A DNA stretch of 64,000 nucleotides from Serinicoccus chungangensis (GTDB lineage: Bacteria; Actinomycetota; Actinomycetes; Actinomycetales; Dermatophilaceae). Position 1 is the stretch's first letter; every line of letters starts with the position of its first letter. Positions 24,892 to 33,568 of the stretch are shown piece after piece. Both the position numbers and the translations under genes were made by a program. Under the pieces are notes generated by a model. The model had not been told where the DNA came from and made no database searches. It saw nothing but the letters and a program-made list of their open reading frames with translations. The stretch spans positions 125,425 through 189,424 of the forward strand of contig NZ_LQBL01000003.1 of assembly GCF_001483745.1 (NCBI RefSeq), written 5' to 3'.

Positions 24892-26499
24892 GCGGCGGCG
24901 GGTGCCGAAGACCGAGCGGGTGATCTCACGCCCGATGACGGTGCCCGCCGAGCGCAGCATCGAGCGGAACGCGCCGGAGGAGACGACCTGCTCGAGTATT
25001 CCGCCTTCCGCGTCCTGGCGCCCAGGGTCTGCATCCGCGCCCGCGCCGCGGCCCCCTCCGCCTCCGGGGGCCGGGGCCGCCTCCCGCTCCCGCGCCGCGG
25101 TCTCGGCGGCCTCCTGCTCCTGCGCCGCCCGGGTCGCCGCCTCCATCCGCGCGGCGAGCATCTCGTGCGCGGACTCGCGGTCGAGGGCCTCGGCATACCG
25201 GCCGGACAGGGAGGAGCCGGCCACCAGCGTCCGCACGACCTCCTCCTCCGAGGGCCCGATGCGGGCCTGGGGGGCCCGGAGCATGGTCCGCGCGACCGGG
25301 GTCGGCGCGCCCTCCTCGGAGAGCACGGTGACGACCGCCTCCCCGGTGCGCAGCGAGGTGAGGACCTCCCCCAGGTCGTAGTCGCTGGTCGGGAAGGTCG
25401 ACACGGTCGCCCGGAGCGCCTTGGCGTCGTTGGGGGTGTGGGCGCGCAGCGCGTGCTGCACCCGGTTGCCGAGCTGGGCGAGGACGGCGTCCGGCACGTC
25501 CGTCGGGGTCTGCGTGACGAAGAAGACCCCGACCCCCTTGGACCGGATGAGGCGGACCGCCTGCTCGACGGCGTCGAGGAAGGCGTCGGAGGCGTCGTCG
25601 AAGAGCAGGTGCGCCTCGTCGAGGACGAAGACGAGCGTCGGCTTCTCCGGGTCGCCCACCTCGGGCAGGTCCTGGAAGAGCTCGGCCAGCAGCCACATGA
25701 GGAAGGTCGAGAAGAGCACCGGCCGGTCCCGCACCCCGGGCAGCTCGAGCAGGGTGATGACGCCGGCGCCCTCGGGGGTGGTGCGCAGCAGGTCGGCGGT
25801 CTCGAACTCCGGCTCGCCGAAGAAGACGTCTCCCCCGGCCGCGGACAGGCCGATGAGCTCGCGCAGGATGACCCCCGCCGTCGACGTCGCGATGCCGCCC
25901 AGCCCCTTGAGGTCCGCCCGGCCCTCGTCGGAGACGAGGTGCTGGATGACGGCGACGAGGTCCTTGAGGTCCAGCAGCACCAGCCCCTGCTGGTCGGCCC
26001 AGTAGAAGATGAGGCCCAGGCTGGACTCCTGGGTCTGGTTGAGGCCGAGCACCTTCGACAGCAACGTCGGCCCGAAGCCGGTGACCGTGGCCCGCACCGG
26101 GTTGCCCACGCCGTGCCCGCCGAGGTTGAGCAGCTCGACCGGGTAGGCCTTCGCCTCCCACTCCTGGGCGAGGCCGGTCATCCGCTCCTCGACCTTCCCC
26201 CCGCCCTCGGCCGGGGTGGCCAGCCCGGTCAGGTCGCCCTTGACGTCCGCGAGGAAGACGGGGACCCCGGCGTCGGAGAGCTGCTCGGCGAGCACCTGGA
26301 GGGTGACCGTCTTGCCGGTGCCCGTCGCCCCGGCGACCAGCCCGTGCCGGTTCATCGACCCCAGCGGCAGCCGGACGACGGCCTCGCTCGCCACGGCGTC
26401 CCCGTCGGCGCCGACCGCGCCACCCAGCGTGATGCTCGGCCCGTCGAAGGCGTACGCCTCCTTGATCCGGTCGACCTGGCTGCTGCTCTGCTCGCTCAC
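24889..26499 (-). CDS. HerA-like (DUF853) ATPase
   Basis: A 536-residue ATPase of the HerA/FtsK superfamily. Walker A is GATGTGKT (about residues 55-62). Walker B is LVFVLDEAHLLFDD (about residue 285). FFVTQTPTDVPDAVLAQLGNR is the sensor and arginine-finger region shared with E. coli YjgR. The C-terminus is a Glu/Ala-rich helix and Gly-rich linker, then a basic tail. It starts at GTG 26499 with TAGAGT ending 7 bases upstream (leaderless). The -10 box overlaps that of the divergent gene at 26524. The longer reading frame upstream is not conserved. The cellular role is not established. Confidence 0.9.
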   Translation of the reverse strand: MSEQSSSQVDRIKEAYAFDGPSITLGGAVGADGDAVASEAVVRLPLGSMNRHGLVAGATGTGKTVTLQVLAEQLSDAGVPVFLADVKGDLTGLATPAEGGGKVEERMTGLAQEWEAKAYPVELLNLGGHGVGNPVRATVTGFGPTLLSKVLGLNQTQESSLGLIFYWADQQGLVLLDLKDLVAVIQHLVSDEGRADLKGLGGIATSTAGVILRELIGLSAAGGDVFFGEPEFETADLLRTTPEGAGVITLLELPGVRDRPVLFSTFLMWLLAELFQDLPEVGDPEKPTLVFVLDEAHLLFDDASDAFLDAVEQAVRLIRSKGVGVFFVTQTPTDVPDAVLAQLGNRVQHALRAHTPNDAKALRATVSTFPTSDYDLGEVLTSLRTGEAVVTVLSEEGAPTPVARTMLRAPQARIGPSEEEVVRTLVAGSSLSGRYAEALDRESAHEMLAARMEAATRAAQEQEAAETAAREREAAPAPGGGGGRGAGADADPGRQDAEGGILEQVVSSGAFRSMLRSAGTVIGREITRSVFGTRRR

Positions 26500-26506
26500 C
26501 CCCCAG

Positions 26507-26516
26507 ACTCTAGACT
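26507..26516. promoter_or_regulatory. Overlapping divergent -10 boxes
   Basis: TAGAGT on the minus strand (26512-26507) serves the HerA-like gene (GTG 26499). TAGACT on the plus strand (26511-26516) serves the gene at 26524. The boxes share two bases, so only one polymerase can open the site at a time. Both genes would be leaderless. Confidence 0.6.
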
Positions 26517-26523
26517 GAACGGC

Positions 26524-26835
26524 ATGATCTTCAAGGGCGTCGGGGACGAGCAGCCCTACCCCCCGCACGGCCTGGACGAGCCCAGCGACTGGGCCCACCT
26601 GCCACCCCGGATGCTGCGCCTGGACGACCTCGTGACCACCCGCTCGGAGCTGGACCTGAGGGCGCTGCTGTCCTCCGACTCCACCTTCTACGGCGACATC
26701 TTCTGCCACGTCGTCCGGTGGCGGGGCACGCTCTACCTCGAGGACGGCCTGCACCGTGCCCTGCGGGCCGCGCTCCAGGGCCGACCCGCCGTCCACGGGC
26801 GTGTCCTCGACCTCGACGGCACGGCGACTCGCTAG
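26524..26835 (+). CDS. Conserved actinobacterial protein with ParB/sulfiredoxin-like DGxHR motif
   Basis: 103 residues. The N-terminus MIFKGVGDEQPYPPHG and the central DSTFYGDIFCHVVRW are conserved among actinobacteria as I recall the family. LYLEDGLHRALRAAL (about residues 76-90) resembles the nucleotide-binding DGxHR motif of the ParB/sulfiredoxin fold. Function is unknown. TAGACT ends 7 bases before the ATG, so it is leaderless. A LytR_C gene follows 28 bases downstream. Confidence 0.8.
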   Translation: MIFKGVGDEQPYPPHGLDEPSDWAHLPPRMLRLDDLVTTRSELDLRALLSSDSTFYGDIFCHVVRWRGTLYLEDGLHRALRAALQGRPAVHGRVLDLDGTATR

Positions 26836-26863
26836 CCTGCTGCCCTTCGGGAAGGACTTCTGC

Positions 26864-27382
26864 GTGGGATACGTGCGCACCGCCGGCATGTCGACCGCCG
26901 CCCGCCGGGCGCGCCGTCGCGCCGCCATGGTCATGGCGGCCCTCCTCGGCGTCCTCGTGCTGGCGCTCGTCTTGGCGATGGCCTCGATGCAGGGCTGGTT
27001 CGGCATGGGCGGGGACGCCGACGAGGCCCCGGCGACGGTGGCGGCACCGACCCCCACGCTGGAGACGGAGGACGTCGTCGTCAACGTCTTCAACTCCACG
27101 GGCGTCGTCGGGCTGGCCGGCCGGGCGAGCGAAGGACTGCAGGCGCGGGGGTTCACCGTCGACGGGGTGGACAACTCCGGTGCCGACCTCGAGGGCCCCG
27201 GGCAGATCATCCACGGTCCCTCCGGCCTGGAGGGTGCGCAGCTGCTGGCCGAGGCCCTCCCCCAGGAGGTGGAGCTGGTGCAGGACGAGCGCGAGGACGC
27301 CACGCTGGACCTCGTGCTGGGCGACGCGTGGGAGGACCTGCCCGCCCCCGAGGAGCCCGAGCCGACCGGGGACGGCCGGTGA
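26864..27382 (+). CDS. LytR C-terminal domain protein, membrane-anchored
   Basis: About 172 residues: a basic N-terminus, one membrane helix (about residues 23-43), a linker, then a LytR_C domain (VVVNVFNSTGVVGLAGRASEGL, residues 75-165) on the outer face. This domain accompanies LytR-CpsA-Psr proteins or stands alone in actinobacteria, and is linked to the cell envelope. The start is placed at GTG 26864 because GGAAGGA lies 6 bases upstream; ATG 26888 is the alternative. The next gene starts within the stop codon region (GTGA overlap). Confidence 0.8.
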   Translation: MGYVRTAGMSTAARRARRRAAMVMAALLGVLVLALVLAMASMQGWFGMGGDADEAPATVAAPTPTLETEDVVVNVFNSTGVVGLAGRASEGLQARGFTVDGVDNSGADLEGPGQIIHGPSGLEGAQLLAEALPQEVELVQDEREDATLDLVLGDAWEDLPAPEEPEPTGDGR

Positions 27383-27858
27383 GCCCCCAGCACGAGGTCC
27401 GCGTCCAGCGCCGGGTCGAGGCCCCCGCGGGCGCGGTCTGGGAGGTCATCACCGACCTCGAGCGCGCCCAGGAGCGCCTCTCCCAGGTCACCGACCTGCA
27501 CGTCATCACCCCCGGCCCGTATGCCATCGGCACCGGCTGGCGGGAGACGCGCCGGATGATGGGAGCCTCGGACACCCAGGAGATCTGGGTGGTCGACAAC
27601 GACCCCGAGCGCCGGACCGAGACCGAGGCGCGCTCCGGCAACACCACCTACCGCACCGTGCTCACCCTCGAGCCGCTCGCCGAGTCCGACGCCACCCTGC
27701 TGACGGTGCACTTCAGCGCCAGCACGCCCGACCCCCGCGCCCTCCAGCGCCTGGCGCTGCGGGTCGTCGGCCCGCTCGGGCTCAAGCTGACCGAGAAGGC
27801 GCTGCGCACCGAGCTCGACGACATCGCGGCGGCCGCCGAAGGGCTGCACGCCCGCTGA
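27379..27858 (+). CDS. SRPBCC family protein
   Basis: A 159-residue protein of the START/Bet v1-like SRPBCC fold: strand-helix start VRVQRRVEAPAGAVWEVITDLERA, central WRETRRMMG and a long C-terminal helix (LKLTEKALRTELDDIAAAAE). Such proteins bind hydrophobic ligands; no ligand can be named. The GTG start overlaps the stop of the LytR_C gene by 4 bases. Confidence 0.85.
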   Translation: MSPQHEVRVQRRVEAPAGAVWEVITDLERAQERLSQVTDLHVITPGPYAIGTGWRETRRMMGASDTQEIWVVDNDPERRTETEARSGNTTYRTVLTLEPLAESDATLLTVHFSASTPDPRALQRLALRVVGPLGLKLTEKALRTELDDIAAAAEGLHAR

Positions 27859-27913
27859 GCCTGCCTGTGGACAACTGCAGCGGCCGCCCCCCGGCCGGCC
27901 CTAGGTTCGGTGC

Positions 27914-28252
27914 ATGGACCACCTCGCAGCCCCTCCTGACCCCGGCGCCCCCTGGCGACCACCGCCACTGGAGTACGGCCCGTGGGGTCCGCCGGGTTAC
28001 CAGCACCCGCGGGGCACCCCGTCGCTGGTGCTGGGGCTGCTGAGCGTGACCGTCTTCACCCCGCTCGGCCCGTTTGCCTGGGCGATGTCCCGCCGGGCGC
28101 TGCGGGAGGTGGACGCCGCCCCGGTCGTGGTCGTCAACCGGGGCCAGCTGGTGGCCGCGCAGGCGATGGGGGTCGTGGCGAGCGCCCTCCTCGCCGTCAT
28201 GACGGTCATCGTCGTCGCCGCGGTGCTCGGGGTCCTGCTGCTCGCCGTCTGA
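27914..28252 (+). CDS. DUF4190-type membrane protein (paralogue 1)
   Basis: 112 residues: a Pro-rich cytosolic start and two membrane helices. The first helix region SLVLGLLSVTVFTPLGPFAW and the following RRALREVDAAPV match the DUF4190 pattern and the gene at 30240-30632. TAGGTT ends 6 bases before the ATG (leaderless). It converges on the cell-wall-binding gene 13 bases away. Function unknown. Confidence 0.75.
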   Translation: MDHLAAPPDPGAPWRPPPLEYGPWGPPGYQHPRGTPSLVLGLLSVTVFTPLGPFAWAMSRRALREVDAAPVVVVNRGQLVAAQAMGVVASALLAVMTVIVVAAVLGVLLLAV

Positions 28253-28265
28253 GGCCGGGTGTCGA

Positions 28266-30206
28266 CTACCGTCCCGTGTCGACGAGCCGCACCTGCTGCA
28301 GCGCCACCGGCAGGATCGCCGCCGGACCGCCGAACGCACCGACGTAGCCCGGCCGGCGCACCTGCAGGCTCTGCCGGGTCTGGGTGGGCACCCCGTCCGG
28401 ACGCACGAGCAGCATGGGGCTGTCGACCTGACCGGCGAGGGCGCCGCCGGCGAGGGCGTCCGGCCAGTTGCGACCGGTGGCGACGAAGGCCATCCGCTGC
28501 GCGGCCGGGATGCGCTGCGCGACGCGGGAGGCGACGGCATACCGGTCCGCGCCGTCGATCCGACGGACGGTGGGTGCCGAGGCGCCGCCGAGGCCCCGGC
28601 GCAGCTGGGTGATGACGTCACCGGACACCGCGCCGGTGCCGCCGAGCACGACGACCTCGTCCGGCCGCAGGTAGCGCAGGGCGTCCATGACCGGGGACGG
28701 CACCTCGTCGTGCTTGGTGAGCAGCAGCGGCGCGCCCTCGTAGGCCGCGGCCGCCCCGCCGGTGAGCCCGTCCGGCCAGTCGGCGCCGGTCGCCAGGTAG
28801 GCCGTGGACCCGCCCTGCTCCCAGAAGGAGGAGGCGACCGCGCCCGAGACGGCGTAGCGGTCGGCCCCCGTGACGCGCTCCACCCCGTCGGCGTAGCGCA
28901 GGAGCTCGTCGGCCACCCCCTGGGTCACCGCCCCGGTGCCGCCCAGCACGACGATCCGGCGCGGGTCCAGGGCCTTCAGGGCGCGCACCGTCGAGCCCGG
29001 CAGGCTGGCCTTCTTGGTGAGCAGGACGGGGCCGCCGACCAGGCCGGCGAGCGCGGAGCCGGACAGCGCGTCGGGGAAGTTCTGGCCCGAGACGACGACG
29101 ACCGTGTCCGCGCCGTCGGCCCAGGAGGCGGCGATGTTGGCGGCGACGGCGTAGCGGTCGGTGCCGCTGATGCGCTCGACGACGGAGTGCCGCTGGTAGT
29201 CGGTCGTGGCGGCGGCGTCGGTGGTCAGGGAGCGCCCCGACCACGCGAGGACGGTGAGGGCGGTCGCCCAGACGTCGCCGTCGGCGTGCTCGAAGTACTC
29301 CGGCAGCGCCCCGTCGGCGTGCTGCTGCTGCAGCAGCCAGGTCATGGTGGCGTCCCGCCGCGCGAGCTCGTCGGCGTCGGTCCGGGCCACGGCGAAGCTC
29401 TGCTGGGCCAGCGCGTTGACCCCGACGGGCAGGTCCTCGGCGAGCACCGGCGCGCTGCCGCGGGAGAGCGAGAGGTAGTCGCGCGCACCGAGCCCGGTGG
29501 CGCGGGCGTGGCGCATGGTGTCCACGGCCGCCATGGCCTGGGGCGTGACCGCGGTGGACCACGCCTCGACCCCGCCCCCGGACCTGATGCCGGCGGTCGT
29601 CGGGTCGGCCGCCGCGGCGACGGCGTCGACCGCGGCCTGGGGGACGGTGCCGCCGCTGCGCTTCAGACCCATGACGCAGATGCCAGTGACGAAGACCCAG
29701 TCGTCGCCGCACCGTCCGTCGGCCAGCTCGGCCCGCAGGGCGGCCACGAGGTCGACACCACCGAACGACCTCGGGTTGCGGCCGGCGACGTCGACCGCGA
29801 TGGCGGTGAGGCCGAGGACCACGGGGTCGGCCGCCGCCGTGGGGGCGCGCCGCTCCAGCTGGCCGGTGAGGCGCTGGAGGTCGCTCGCGTGCTCCGGACC
29901 GGCCGCACCCAGCGCGATGACGGCCAGGGCGAGCCCGTCGGTCGTCATCCGGCCGGTGCCGGCCTGGGCGGCGAGCCAGACGGCACCCCGGTCGGCGGCG
30001 GCCGCCAGGTCGGCCGCGCGCACGCCCGGGGCGGGCACCTCGCCGGCCGGGGGCGTGGACGCCTCCGCCGGGCCAGGCACCTCGACGGCGGGCGCCGCCG
30101 GGAGGGTGAGCGCGCCGGGCCGGCCCTCCTCGTCCGCCGGGGGCTCGGCGAGCGCCACGAGCGGGGAGGCCAGCAGGCCCGCGGCGAGCGCCGTGGTCTC
30201 GCCCAG
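28266..30206 (-). CDS. Cell-wall-binding repeat protein with alpha-alpha toroid domain; start codon unclear
   Basis: About 646 residues if read from CTG 30206. A hydrophobic, signal-like segment (TALAAGLLASPLVALA) comes first. A helical domain of about 270 residues follows, with prenyltransferase/squalene-cyclase-type repeats (WLAAQAGTGRM, WLLQQQHADGALPEYFEHA). The C-terminus has three PF04122 cell-wall-binding repeats (ISGTDRYAVA, VTGADRYAVS, IDGADRYAVA). No in-frame ATG, GTG or TTG precedes the signal segment; GTG 30158 lies inside it and would remove it. The reading frame upstream runs antisense into the divergent gene at 30240. The start or the N-terminus is therefore abnormal. Confidence 0.75.
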   Translation of the reverse strand: MGETTALAAGLLASPLVALAEPPADEEGRPGALTLPAAPAVEVPGPAEASTPPAGEVPAPGVRAADLAAAADRGAVWLAAQAGTGRMTTDGLALAVIALGAAGPEHASDLQRLTGQLERRAPTAAADPVVLGLTAIAVDVAGRNPRSFGGVDLVAALRAELADGRCGDDWVFVTGICVMGLKRSGGTVPQAAVDAVAAAADPTTAGIRSGGGVEAWSTAVTPQAMAAVDTMRHARATGLGARDYLSLSRGSAPVLAEDLPVGVNALAQQSFAVARTDADELARRDATMTWLLQQQHADGALPEYFEHADGDVWATALTVLAWSGRSLTTDAAATTDYQRHSVVERISGTDRYAVAANIAASWADGADTVVVVSGQNFPDALSGSALAGLVGGPVLLTKKASLPGSTVRALKALDPRRIVVLGGTGAVTQGVADELLRYADGVERVTGADRYAVSGAVASSFWEQGGSTAYLATGADWPDGLTGGAAAAYEGAPLLLTKHDEVPSPVMDALRYLRPDEVVVLGGTGAVSGDVITQLRRGLGGASAPTVRRIDGADRYAVASRVAQRIPAAQRMAFVATGRNWPDALAGGALAGQVDSPMLLVRPDGVPTQTRQSLQVRRPGYVGAFGGPAAILPVALQQVRLVDTGR

Positions 30207-30239
30207 GTGGCTCCGAGGACCGGCGGGTAGCCTCGGAGG

Positions 30240-30632
30240 ATGTACCGCTTCGAGCCCCCACCCGCGCCGCAGTTCGGCGCCGGCTCCGAGCCCGACGACC
30301 CGTATGCCGACCCCGGACCGGCCACCGCCGACCGCAGGCCCCCCGCCGGGCCCCGGCGCACCGCGCCCGCAGCACCCCACCCGCGGACCGGGGCGGCGCT
30401 CGTCCTCGGGATCCTGTCCGTGTGCGGCGTCGCCGTCCTCGGACCCGTCGCGTGGGTGGTGGCCCATCTCGCGCTGCGCGAGGTCGACCGCTCCCCCGTC
30501 CCCACCCGTGGCCGCTGGCAGCTGGTCGTGGCCCGTACGCTCGGGATCGTCGGCTCCGTCTTCCTCCTGCTGTGGATGCTGGCCGGCCTCTTCGTCGCGG
30601 TCGTCGTCGGCGTGGCCGACGCCCTCGGCTGA
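30240..30632 (+). CDS. DUF4190-type membrane protein (paralogue 2)
   Basis: 130 residues: a Pro-rich cytosolic N-terminal half, then two membrane helices. ALVLGILSVCGVAVLGPVAW and LALREVDRSPV align with the gene at 27914, so the two are paralogues placed on either side of the cell-wall-binding gene. TAGCCT ends 6 bases before the ATG (leaderless). A strong terminator follows 21 bases after the stop. Confidence 0.75.
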   Translation: MYRFEPPPAPQFGAGSEPDDPYADPGPATADRRPPAGPRRTAPAAPHPRTGAALVLGILSVCGVAVLGPVAWVVAHLALREVDRSPVPTRGRWQLVVARTLGIVGSVFLLLWMLAGLFVAVVVGVADALG

Positions 30633-30653
30633 CCGGCCGTCCCCGGCACGGAA

Positions 30654-30682
30654 GAACCCCCGGACCGGTGGTCCGGGGGTTC
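30654..30682. terminator. Bidirectional terminator
   Basis: Arms GAACCCCCGGACC and GGTCCGGGGGTTC (13 bp, perfect) enclose a 3-base loop. It lies between the DUF4190 gene on the plus strand and tRNA-Ser(CGA) on the minus strand and can serve both. Confidence 0.85.
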
Positions 30683-30704
30683 TCGTGTCGATCCAGCGAC
30701 ACCG

Positions 30705-30791
30705 CGGTGGCGGTGGGATTTGAACCCACGGTGGACTTGCGCCCACACACGCTTTCGAGGCGTGCTCCTTAGGCCGCTCGGACACGCCACC
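30705..30791 (-). tRNA. tRNA-Ser (anticodon CGA)
   Basis: A class II tRNA: acceptor stem GGTGGCG/CGCCACC, anticodon loop CTCGAAA giving CGA (reads UCG), long variable arm, T arm GGGTTCAAATCCC. CCA is not encoded. The upstream promoter reads TTGGGG, 18 bases, TAGCCT, similar to that of tRNA-Ser(GGA). Confidence 0.95.
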
Positions 30792-30841
30792 GTCGACGAG
30801 GCTACCCGACGAGACGGGCCCACCCCAAACAGTCGCCCCCG

Positions 30842-31348
30842 TCAGCGACGGTCGGTGAAGAAGGTGGTGAGCAGCGCGGCGCACTCCTCCTCCAGCACCC
30901 CACCGACCACCTCGACCCGGTGCAGCGAGCGGCGGTCCCGGGGCAGGTCCCACACCGACCCGCAGGCCCCCGCCTTGTCGTCCCACGCCCCGAAGACCAC
31001 CCGGTCGACCCGGGCGAGGACGGCGGCCCCGGCGCACATCGCGCAGGGCTCGAGGGTCACGACGAGCGAGCACCCGTCCAGCCGCCACGACCTGAGGGCG
31101 GCCCCCGCCTCCCGCAGGGCCACGACCTCCGCGTGCCCGGTCGGGTCGTGCGCGAGCTCGCGCACGTTGCGGCCCCGCCCGACCACCCGCCCGCCGGCGT
31201 CGACGACGAGCGCCCCCACGGGCACGTCACCGGACTCCCCCACCGCCCGGGCCTGCGCGAGCGCCTGGGCGACCCAGTCGGCATACCTCCCCGGGCCCCA
31301 CGCCGCGCCGGGCGGGGTCGCGGGCGGGGTGTCGGGGACGTCGGTCAC
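30842..31348 (-). CDS. tadA: tRNA-specific adenosine deaminase
   Basis: A 168-residue zinc deaminase with the motifs [11 protein letters not shown] (zinc His and catalytic Glu) and [11 protein letters not shown] (zinc cysteines). TadA converts A34 to inosine in tRNA-Arg(ACG), and that tRNA gene is at 52102-52174 in this window. The start is GTG 31348, 17 bases from the divergent upp start; an N-terminal extension of about 20 residues before the conserved part is Pro-rich. Confidence 0.93.
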   Translation of the reverse strand: MTDVPDTPPATPPGAAWGPGRYADWVAQALAQARAVGESGDVPVGALVVDAGGRVVGRGRNVRELAHDPTGHAEVVALREAGAALRSWRLDGCSLVVTLEPCAMCAGAAVLARVDRVVFGAWDDKAGACGSVWDLPRDRRSLHRVEVVGGVLEEECAALLTTFFTDRR

Positions 31349-31365
31349 GTCCTAGAGTCTGGCCT

Positions 31366-32004
31366 ATGCGCGTCCTCGTTGCCGACCACCCGCTCATCGC
31401 CCACAAGCTGACCTACCTGCGCGACCGGAGGACCGACACCCCGACCTTCCGCCGCCTGGCCGACGAGCTGGTGACGCTGCTCGCCTACGAGGCCACCCGC
31501 GAGGTGCGGGTCTCGCCCTTCGAGATCGAGACACCGGTGGCCGCGACGACGGGCATCCACCTGGCCACGCCCAAGCCGCTCGTCGTGCCGATCCTGCGCG
31601 CCGGGCTGGGGATGTTGGACGGCATGATGCGGATGCTGCCGACCGCCGAGGTCGGCTTCCTCGGGATGGTCCGCAACGAGGAGACCCTCGAGGCGCACAC
31701 CTACGCCAACCGGCTGCCGGACGACCTCGACCGTCGGCAGTGCTACGTCCTCGACCCGATGCTCGCGACCGGCGGGACGCTCATCGCGGCCATCCGCTTC
31801 CTCGTGGAACGCGGCGCCGACGACATCACCGCGATCACCCTGCTCTCGGCGCCGGAGGGGATCGAGAAGGTCCAGGCCGGGCTGGCCGACGTCGAGCCCC
31901 CCATCACCCTGGTGACCGGAGCCATCGACGAGCGCCTCAACGAGCAGGGCTACATCGTGCCCGGGCTCGGCGACGCCGGCGACCGGCTCTACGGCGTGGT
32001 CTGA
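31366..32004 (+). CDS. upp: Uracil phosphoribosyltransferase
   Basis: A 212-residue salvage enzyme making UMP from uracil and PRPP. Signatures: the N-terminal [16 protein letters not shown], the PRPP-binding [14 protein letters not shown] (about residues 128-141) and the C-terminal [18 protein letters not shown] (31353-31358) ends 7 bases before the ATG, so the gene is leaderless. It is divergent from tadA, a common actinobacterial arrangement. Confidence 0.97.
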   Translation: MRVLVADHPLIAHKLTYLRDRRTDTPTFRRLADELVTLLAYEATREVRVSPFEIETPVAATTGIHLATPKPLVVPILRAGLGMLDGMMRMLPTAEVGFLGMVRNEETLEAHTYANRLPDDLDRRQCYVLDPMLATGGTLIAAIRFLVERGADDITAITLLSAPEGIEKVQAGLADVEPPITLVTGAIDERLNEQGYIVPGLGDAGDRLYGVV

Positions 32005-32012
32005 GGACAGGT

Positions 32013-33239
32013 ATGCCGCCGCCCCAGCCCGCGGACGCGGCGCCCGCTGCGACGCGCGCGAGCGAGGTCCCGGCGGGTCGCAGGCTCGCGTCGGCGCGCT
32101 CGGCGGTCGAGCCCTTCCACGTCATGGAGGTGCTCAAGGCCGCCGCCCTGCGTCAGCGCACCCACGGCGACGTGCTCACCCTGTGCGCCGGGCAGCCCTC
32201 CACCCCGGCCCCCGCGGTGGCCCGGGCCGCGGCGATCGCGGCGCTGGACACCGACGTCCTGGGCTACACCGAGTCGACCGGCATCCTGCCGCTGCGCCGC
32301 GCCGTCGCCGAGCACCACCGGGAGAGCGCCGGCATCGACGTCGACCCCGACGACGTCGTCGTCTTCCCCGGCAGCTCGGGCGCCTTCACCACGCTCTTCC
32401 TCGCCGCCTTCGACGCCGGCGACCAGGTGGCGATGACGCGGCCCGGCTACCCGGCCTACCGCAACAGCCTGGCGGCCCTCGGCTGCGAGGTGGTCGAGCT
32501 GGCCTGCGGACCGGACACCCGCTTCCAGCCCACGGTCGAGATGCTCGACGCCCTGCCGGAGCCCCCCGCCGGGCTCATCGTGGCCTCCCCCGCCAACCCG
32601 ACCGGGACCGTCATCGATGCTCAGGTGCTGGCCGAGCTCACCGCCTGGTGCGAGGAGCACGGGACGCTGCTCATCAGCGACGAGATCTACCACGGGCTGA
32701 CCTACGGCCGGGAGGTCGCGAGCGCCTGGGCGACCTCGCAGGAGAGCGTCGTCGTGGGGTCGGTGAGCAAGTACTTCTCCATGACGGGGTGGCGGGTCGG
32801 CTGGCTGCTGGCGCCGCCCTCGCTACGGCGGCCGCTCGAGATCCTCACCGGCAACCTCAACATCTGTCCACCGGCGATCGGTCAGCACGCGGCGATCGCG
32901 GCGCTCGGCGAGGGTGCGCGGGCCGAGCTGGACGGGCATCGTGCGCGGTATGCCGCGACCCGCGACCTCCTGCTCCGTCGCCTGCCCGAGATCGGGCTGC
33001 GCGACTACGCCCCTCCGGACGGTGCGTTCTACGCCTGGTGCGACATCGGCCACCTCACCGACGACTCGGTCGCGTGGTGCCGGGCGCTGCTCGACGACTG
33101 CGGCGTGGCCCTCACGCCCGGTGTGGACTTCGACACCGTCCACGGCCACCGCAAGGTGCGGCTCAGCTTCGCCGGGTCCACGCAGGAGGTCGACGAGGCC
33201 CTGGACCGGATGGCCGCCTCGCCGCTGCTGCGGGCCTGA
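32013..33239 (+). CDS. Class I/II pyridoxal phosphate aminotransferase
   Basis: A 408-residue aminotransferase of fold type I. The PLP lysine lies in GSVSKYFSMTGWRVGWLL. SPANPTGTVID and ISDEIYHGLTYG are the other conserved parts, and the final substrate Arg lies in RLSFAGS. It begins 8 bases after the upp stop and is probably co-transcribed; the start sits in a GGTATGCCG copy. The substrate is uncertain; aspartate/aromatic-type activity is likely. Confidence 0.9.
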   Translation: MPPPQPADAAPAATRASEVPAGRRLASARSAVEPFHVMEVLKAAALRQRTHGDVLTLCAGQPSTPAPAVARAAAIAALDTDVLGYTESTGILPLRRAVAEHHRESAGIDVDPDDVVVFPGSSGAFTTLFLAAFDAGDQVAMTRPGYPAYRNSLAALGCEVVELACGPDTRFQPTVEMLDALPEPPAGLIVASPANPTGTVIDAQVLAELTAWCEEHGTLLISDEIYHGLTYGREVASAWATSQESVVVGSVSKYFSMTGWRVGWLLAPPSLRRPLEILTGNLNICPPAIGQHAAIAALGEGARAELDGHRARYAATRDLLLRRLPEIGLRDYAPPDGAFYAWCDIGHLTDDSVAWCRALLDDCGVALTPGVDFDTVHGHRKVRLSFAGSTQEVDEALDRMAASPLLRA

Positions 33240-33382
33240 CGGCCCGGCCCGCCGACCTCGGCGCCGCCGCGGGGACCCGGTCCGGGCTCGACACGCACGT
33301 GGTGGCGAGACTCGGCATACCTCGTCACATCTGCCACACTGACACCAGCCCGTGTCCACCTGTCCAGCGAAAGGCACCTGAC

Positions 33383-33553
33383 ATGCCGTCCACGGTCAAG
33401 AAGGTCCTGCACTGGCTGCTGTGGGGCTTCATCATCTACGCGATCATCACCAACCCCGACCGCGCCGCGGACATCGTGCGCGCCGTCTGGGACATCATCT
33501 CGCAGGGCTTCCTCAACATCGGCCGGTTCTTCAACCAGCTGATGGGAGTCTGA
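33383..33553 (+). CDS. Small membrane protein
   Basis: 56 residues with one hydrophobic helix (WLLWGFIIYAIITNP) and an amphipathic C-terminal helix. AAAGG lies 9 bases before the ATG. It precedes the PH-domain gene by 15 bases and is probably co-transcribed. I recognise no family name; similar short proteins precede PH-domain genes in actinobacteria as far as I recall. Confidence 0.7.
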   Translation: MPSTVKKVLHWLLWGFIIYAIITNPDRAADIVRAVWDIISQGFLNIGRFFNQLMGV

Positions 33554-33568
33554 CGCAGAGGGGTCCCC

